A stretch of 15,936 bases of DNA from Methylophaga sp. (lineage in GTDB: Bacteria > Pseudomonadota > Gammaproteobacteria > Nitrosococcales > Methylophagaceae), in assembly GCA_013139345.1 (NCBI GenBank), contig WTAY01000132.1:1-15936 (forward strand), given 5' to 3'. Shown here in pieces: positions 14,125 through 15,936 of this stretch. The position numbers and the translations under genes are program-made. Each line of letters opens with the position of its first letter. The first letter of the stretch is position 1. The notes under the pieces were generated by a model. The model saw only the letters and a list, made by a program, of their open reading frames with translations. It did no database searches and was not told where the DNA came from.

Positions 14125-15936
14125 CTACAGATAACCTCGGTATTTCAGGACGAATTGCCAAGGCATTCCAAGATACCGAAATTACGCCGTTATTGGCATT
14201 AATTGGTTTGTTATTAGGTTTATTTGCCGTATTGGTGACACCTCGCGAAGAAGAACCTCAGATTGATGTTACTTTTGCCAATATCTTTATTGCTTATCCC
14301 GGTGCATCAGCAGGAGAAGTTGAACGCCTAGTTTCAACACCTGCCGAGCAAATCATTTCTGAGATTACCGGTATCGATCATGTGTATTCGATTTCAAAAC
14401 CGGGTATGTCTATTCTGACCGCTCAATTTGAAGTCGGCCAAGAGCGAACCGCTGCGATTGTTCGTCTGTATAACAAAATTTATTCTAATAGTGATTGGTT
14501 ACCAACACAGTTAGGGGTATCTCAACCCATAATAAAACCGAAGGGTATTGATGATGTACCTATTGTGAGTTTGACGCTGTGGACGGCAGATCCTGAACGT
14601 GGTGCTCATGAATTACAAAAAGTGGCTCATGCAGTTGAAGTTGAACTGAAACGCGTACCGGGTACGCGAGATATTTATACATTAGGTGGCCCAGACAATG
14701 TCATCCGCATTCAATTAGACCAGCAGAGGCTAGCGGCTTATGATATTGATTTAGAAGAGTTAAAGCAGGCTTTGTTAGCTGCGAATAGCTCAGCCGAAGC
14801 GGGTATCTTAGTTAAAGCAGATCAAGAATCATCAGTGCAAGCAGGCATCTTTTTAACAACCGTTGATGAAGTGGCCTCAGTTGTTATCGGCGTTAAAAAT
14901 AATTCACCTGTTTTCTTGAAAGATGTGGCAACGGTATTAACAGGTGCTGATCAGCCAACACGTTATGCATGGTTTGGAACCGGCCCTTCTGCAAGTCATA
15001 AAGGTATAACTGTTCAAGGTGAATTTCCTGCTGTGACGTTGGCTATCGCGAAGCAACCTGGTATGAATGCAGTTGATATTGCTGATGATGTGATTGCTCG
15101 TTTCAATGATCTTAAAGGTATTGTTGTACCAGAAGGTGTTGAAGTAACAGTGACGCGTAATTACGGTAAAACAGCGGATGATAAAGCCCAGACTTTGATT
15201 AAAAAGTTAGTTTTTGTCACCATTGCCGTTGTGTTTTTAGTCTTACTGGCATTAGGTTGGCGTGAAGCAATTATCGTAGGTGTAGCTGTCGTTGTAACGT
15301 TAATGTTGATGTTGTTTGCATCGTGGGCATGGGGCTTTACGCTAAATCGAGTGTCTCTATTTGCATTGATATTCTCTATTGGTATTTTGGTCGATGATGC
15401 CATTGTTGTGGTCGAAAATATTCATCGCCACCATAAGATAGGCGGTAAGCCCTTACGAGAGATTATTCCTTTAGCGGTTGATGAGGTCGGTGGCCCAACC
15501 ATTTTGGCGACATTTGCTGTTATTGCTGCTTTATTACCGATGGCATTTGTGACAGGTTTAATGGGGCCGTATATGGGGCCGATACCTATTAATGCCAGTA
15601 TCGGTATGTTGTTATCATTATTGGTTGCCTATATTTTAACGCCTTGGATGGTGTTGAAGATGTTGTCTAAACAGCGACATAAACAGTCATCGTCAGCAGA
15701 ATTATCACCACTAAATAATTTGAGTTATCGCTTCTTTCACAACACGATTGGATTGTTTGTCACAAGTCGTGCGGCTCGCTTTTGGAGGTGGATGTTATTA
15801 CTCGCAATGGTCGCGTTAATTGCTGCTTCTGTTGGTTTGGGTGTGGCTAAATTAGTCGTTCTAAAAATGCTACCTTTTGATAACAAGTCTGAATTTCAAG
15901 TTGTTGTTGATATGCCAGAAGGCACAAGTCTAGAAC
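14121..15936 (+). CDS. RND efflux permease, HAE-type (3' end outside window)
   Basis: The frame is open from the ATG at 14121 to the window end: 605 complete codons of a protein usually about 1000-1050 residues long. TM1 is about residues 24-41. A porter domain carries the typical FIAYPGASAGEVERLVSTPA segment. TM2-TM4 occupy about 361-435. TM4 holds LVDDAIVVVENI with D425 and D426, the pair equivalent to the proton-relay aspartates D407/D408 of AcrB. This double-Asp pattern fits the HAE (drug/hydrophobe) branch better than the metal-exporting HME branch, where the motif is usually VDGAV. It is an inner-membrane proton antiporter working with the adaptor encoded just upstream. An outer-membrane channel gene is not visible and may lie beyond the edge or elsewhere. 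Confidence 0.93.
   Translation, partial: MTTDNLGISGRIAKAFQDTEITPLLALIGLLLGLFAVLVTPREEEPQIDVTFANIFIAYPGASAGEVERLVSTPAEQIISEITGIDHVYSISKPGMSILTAQFEVGQERTAAIVRLYNKIYSNSDWLPTQLGVSQPIIKPKGIDDVPIVSLTLWTADPERGAHELQKVAHAVEVELKRVPGTRDIYTLGGPDNVIRIQLDQQRLAAYDIDLEELKQALLAANSSAEAGILVKADQESSVQAGIFLTTVDEVASVVIGVKNNSPVFLKDVATVLTGADQPTRYAWFGTGPSASHKGITVQGEFPAVTLAIAKQPGMNAVDIADDVIARFNDLKGIVVPEGVEVTVTRNYGKTADDKAQTLIKKLVFVTIAVVFLVLLALGWREAIIVGVAVVVTLMLMLFASWAWGFTLNRVSLFALIFSIGILVDDAIVVVENIHRHHKIGGKPLREIIPLAVDEVGGPTILATFAVIAALLPMAFVTGLMGPYMGPIPINASIGMLLSLLVAYILTPWMVLKMLSKQRHKQSSSAELSPLNNLSYRFFHNTIGLFVTSRAARFWRWMLLLAMVALIAASVGLGVAKLVVLKMLPFDNKSEFQVVVDMPEGTSLE

Noticed and set aside
15161..15403. 80-codon minus-strand ORF at the RND permease
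   Set aside because: It is antisense to TM2-TM4 of the permease, which is open and motif-rich on the + strand.
13021..15936. Heavy-metal (CzcBA/CusBA) efflux system
   Set aside because: The permease has the VDDA double-Asp TM4 motif of the HAE branch, and the adaptor shows no His-rich or Met-rich metal-binding segments.
1..15936. A new defence, toxin-antitoxin or biosynthetic system
   Set aside because: All large frames belong to recognisable housekeeping or transport families; the unusual content is limited to the repeat elements.

Overview
The window reads as chromosomal DNA of an AT-rich Gram-negative bacterium, most likely a gammaproteobacterium. The reasons are a complete System I cytochrome c maturation operon with separate ccmH and ccmI genes, an outer-membrane beta-barrel protein, a lipoprotein, and an RND efflux pair. 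I cannot name a genus from sequence alone.

Layout. (1) 1-831: 3' part of an alginate_exp-like outer-membrane porin, ended by a strong terminator. (2) 1035-3047: a methyl-accepting chemotaxis protein with a NIT-like helical sensor, preceded by a good sigma-54-type -24/-12 match and followed by a strong terminator. (3) 3255-9827: ccmABCDEFGHI, all on the + strand. From ccmB to ccmI the genes overlap or touch (ATGA, GTGA and TAATG junctions). The ccmA-ccmB junction is the exception: a 147-bp MITE-like element sits there. (4) 9867-10012: a second copy of the same element in the opposite orientation. (5) 10111-11142: an SH3b-containing lipoprotein gene. (6) 11166-11379: a third, different MITE-like element. 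(7) 11387-12823 (- strand): a DUF4139 secreted protein. (8) 13021 to the window end (+): an RND periplasmic adaptor and, overlapping it by ATGA, a HAE-type RND permease cut off by the window edge.

How the genes work together. CcmAB and CcmC/D move heme to the periplasmic chaperone CcmE. CcmF/H/I with the thioredoxin-like CcmG ligate heme to reduced apocytochrome c. The RND adaptor and permease form a separate export system.

The most unusual content is the non-coding repeats. Elements A and B share a 73-bp core at 72/73 identity. Element C has a different sequence but the same plan: TATA-CC termini compatible with a TA target duplication, and an internal pair of hairpins framed by GTCAT...ATGAC. 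Collapsing element A to one TA recreates an in-frame TAG stop for ccmA five bases before the ccmB start. It therefore appears to have landed in the ccmA stop codon, adding five codons to ccmA and separating it from ccmB. I found no CRISPR array, tRNA, rRNA, transposase gene or recognisable defence system.
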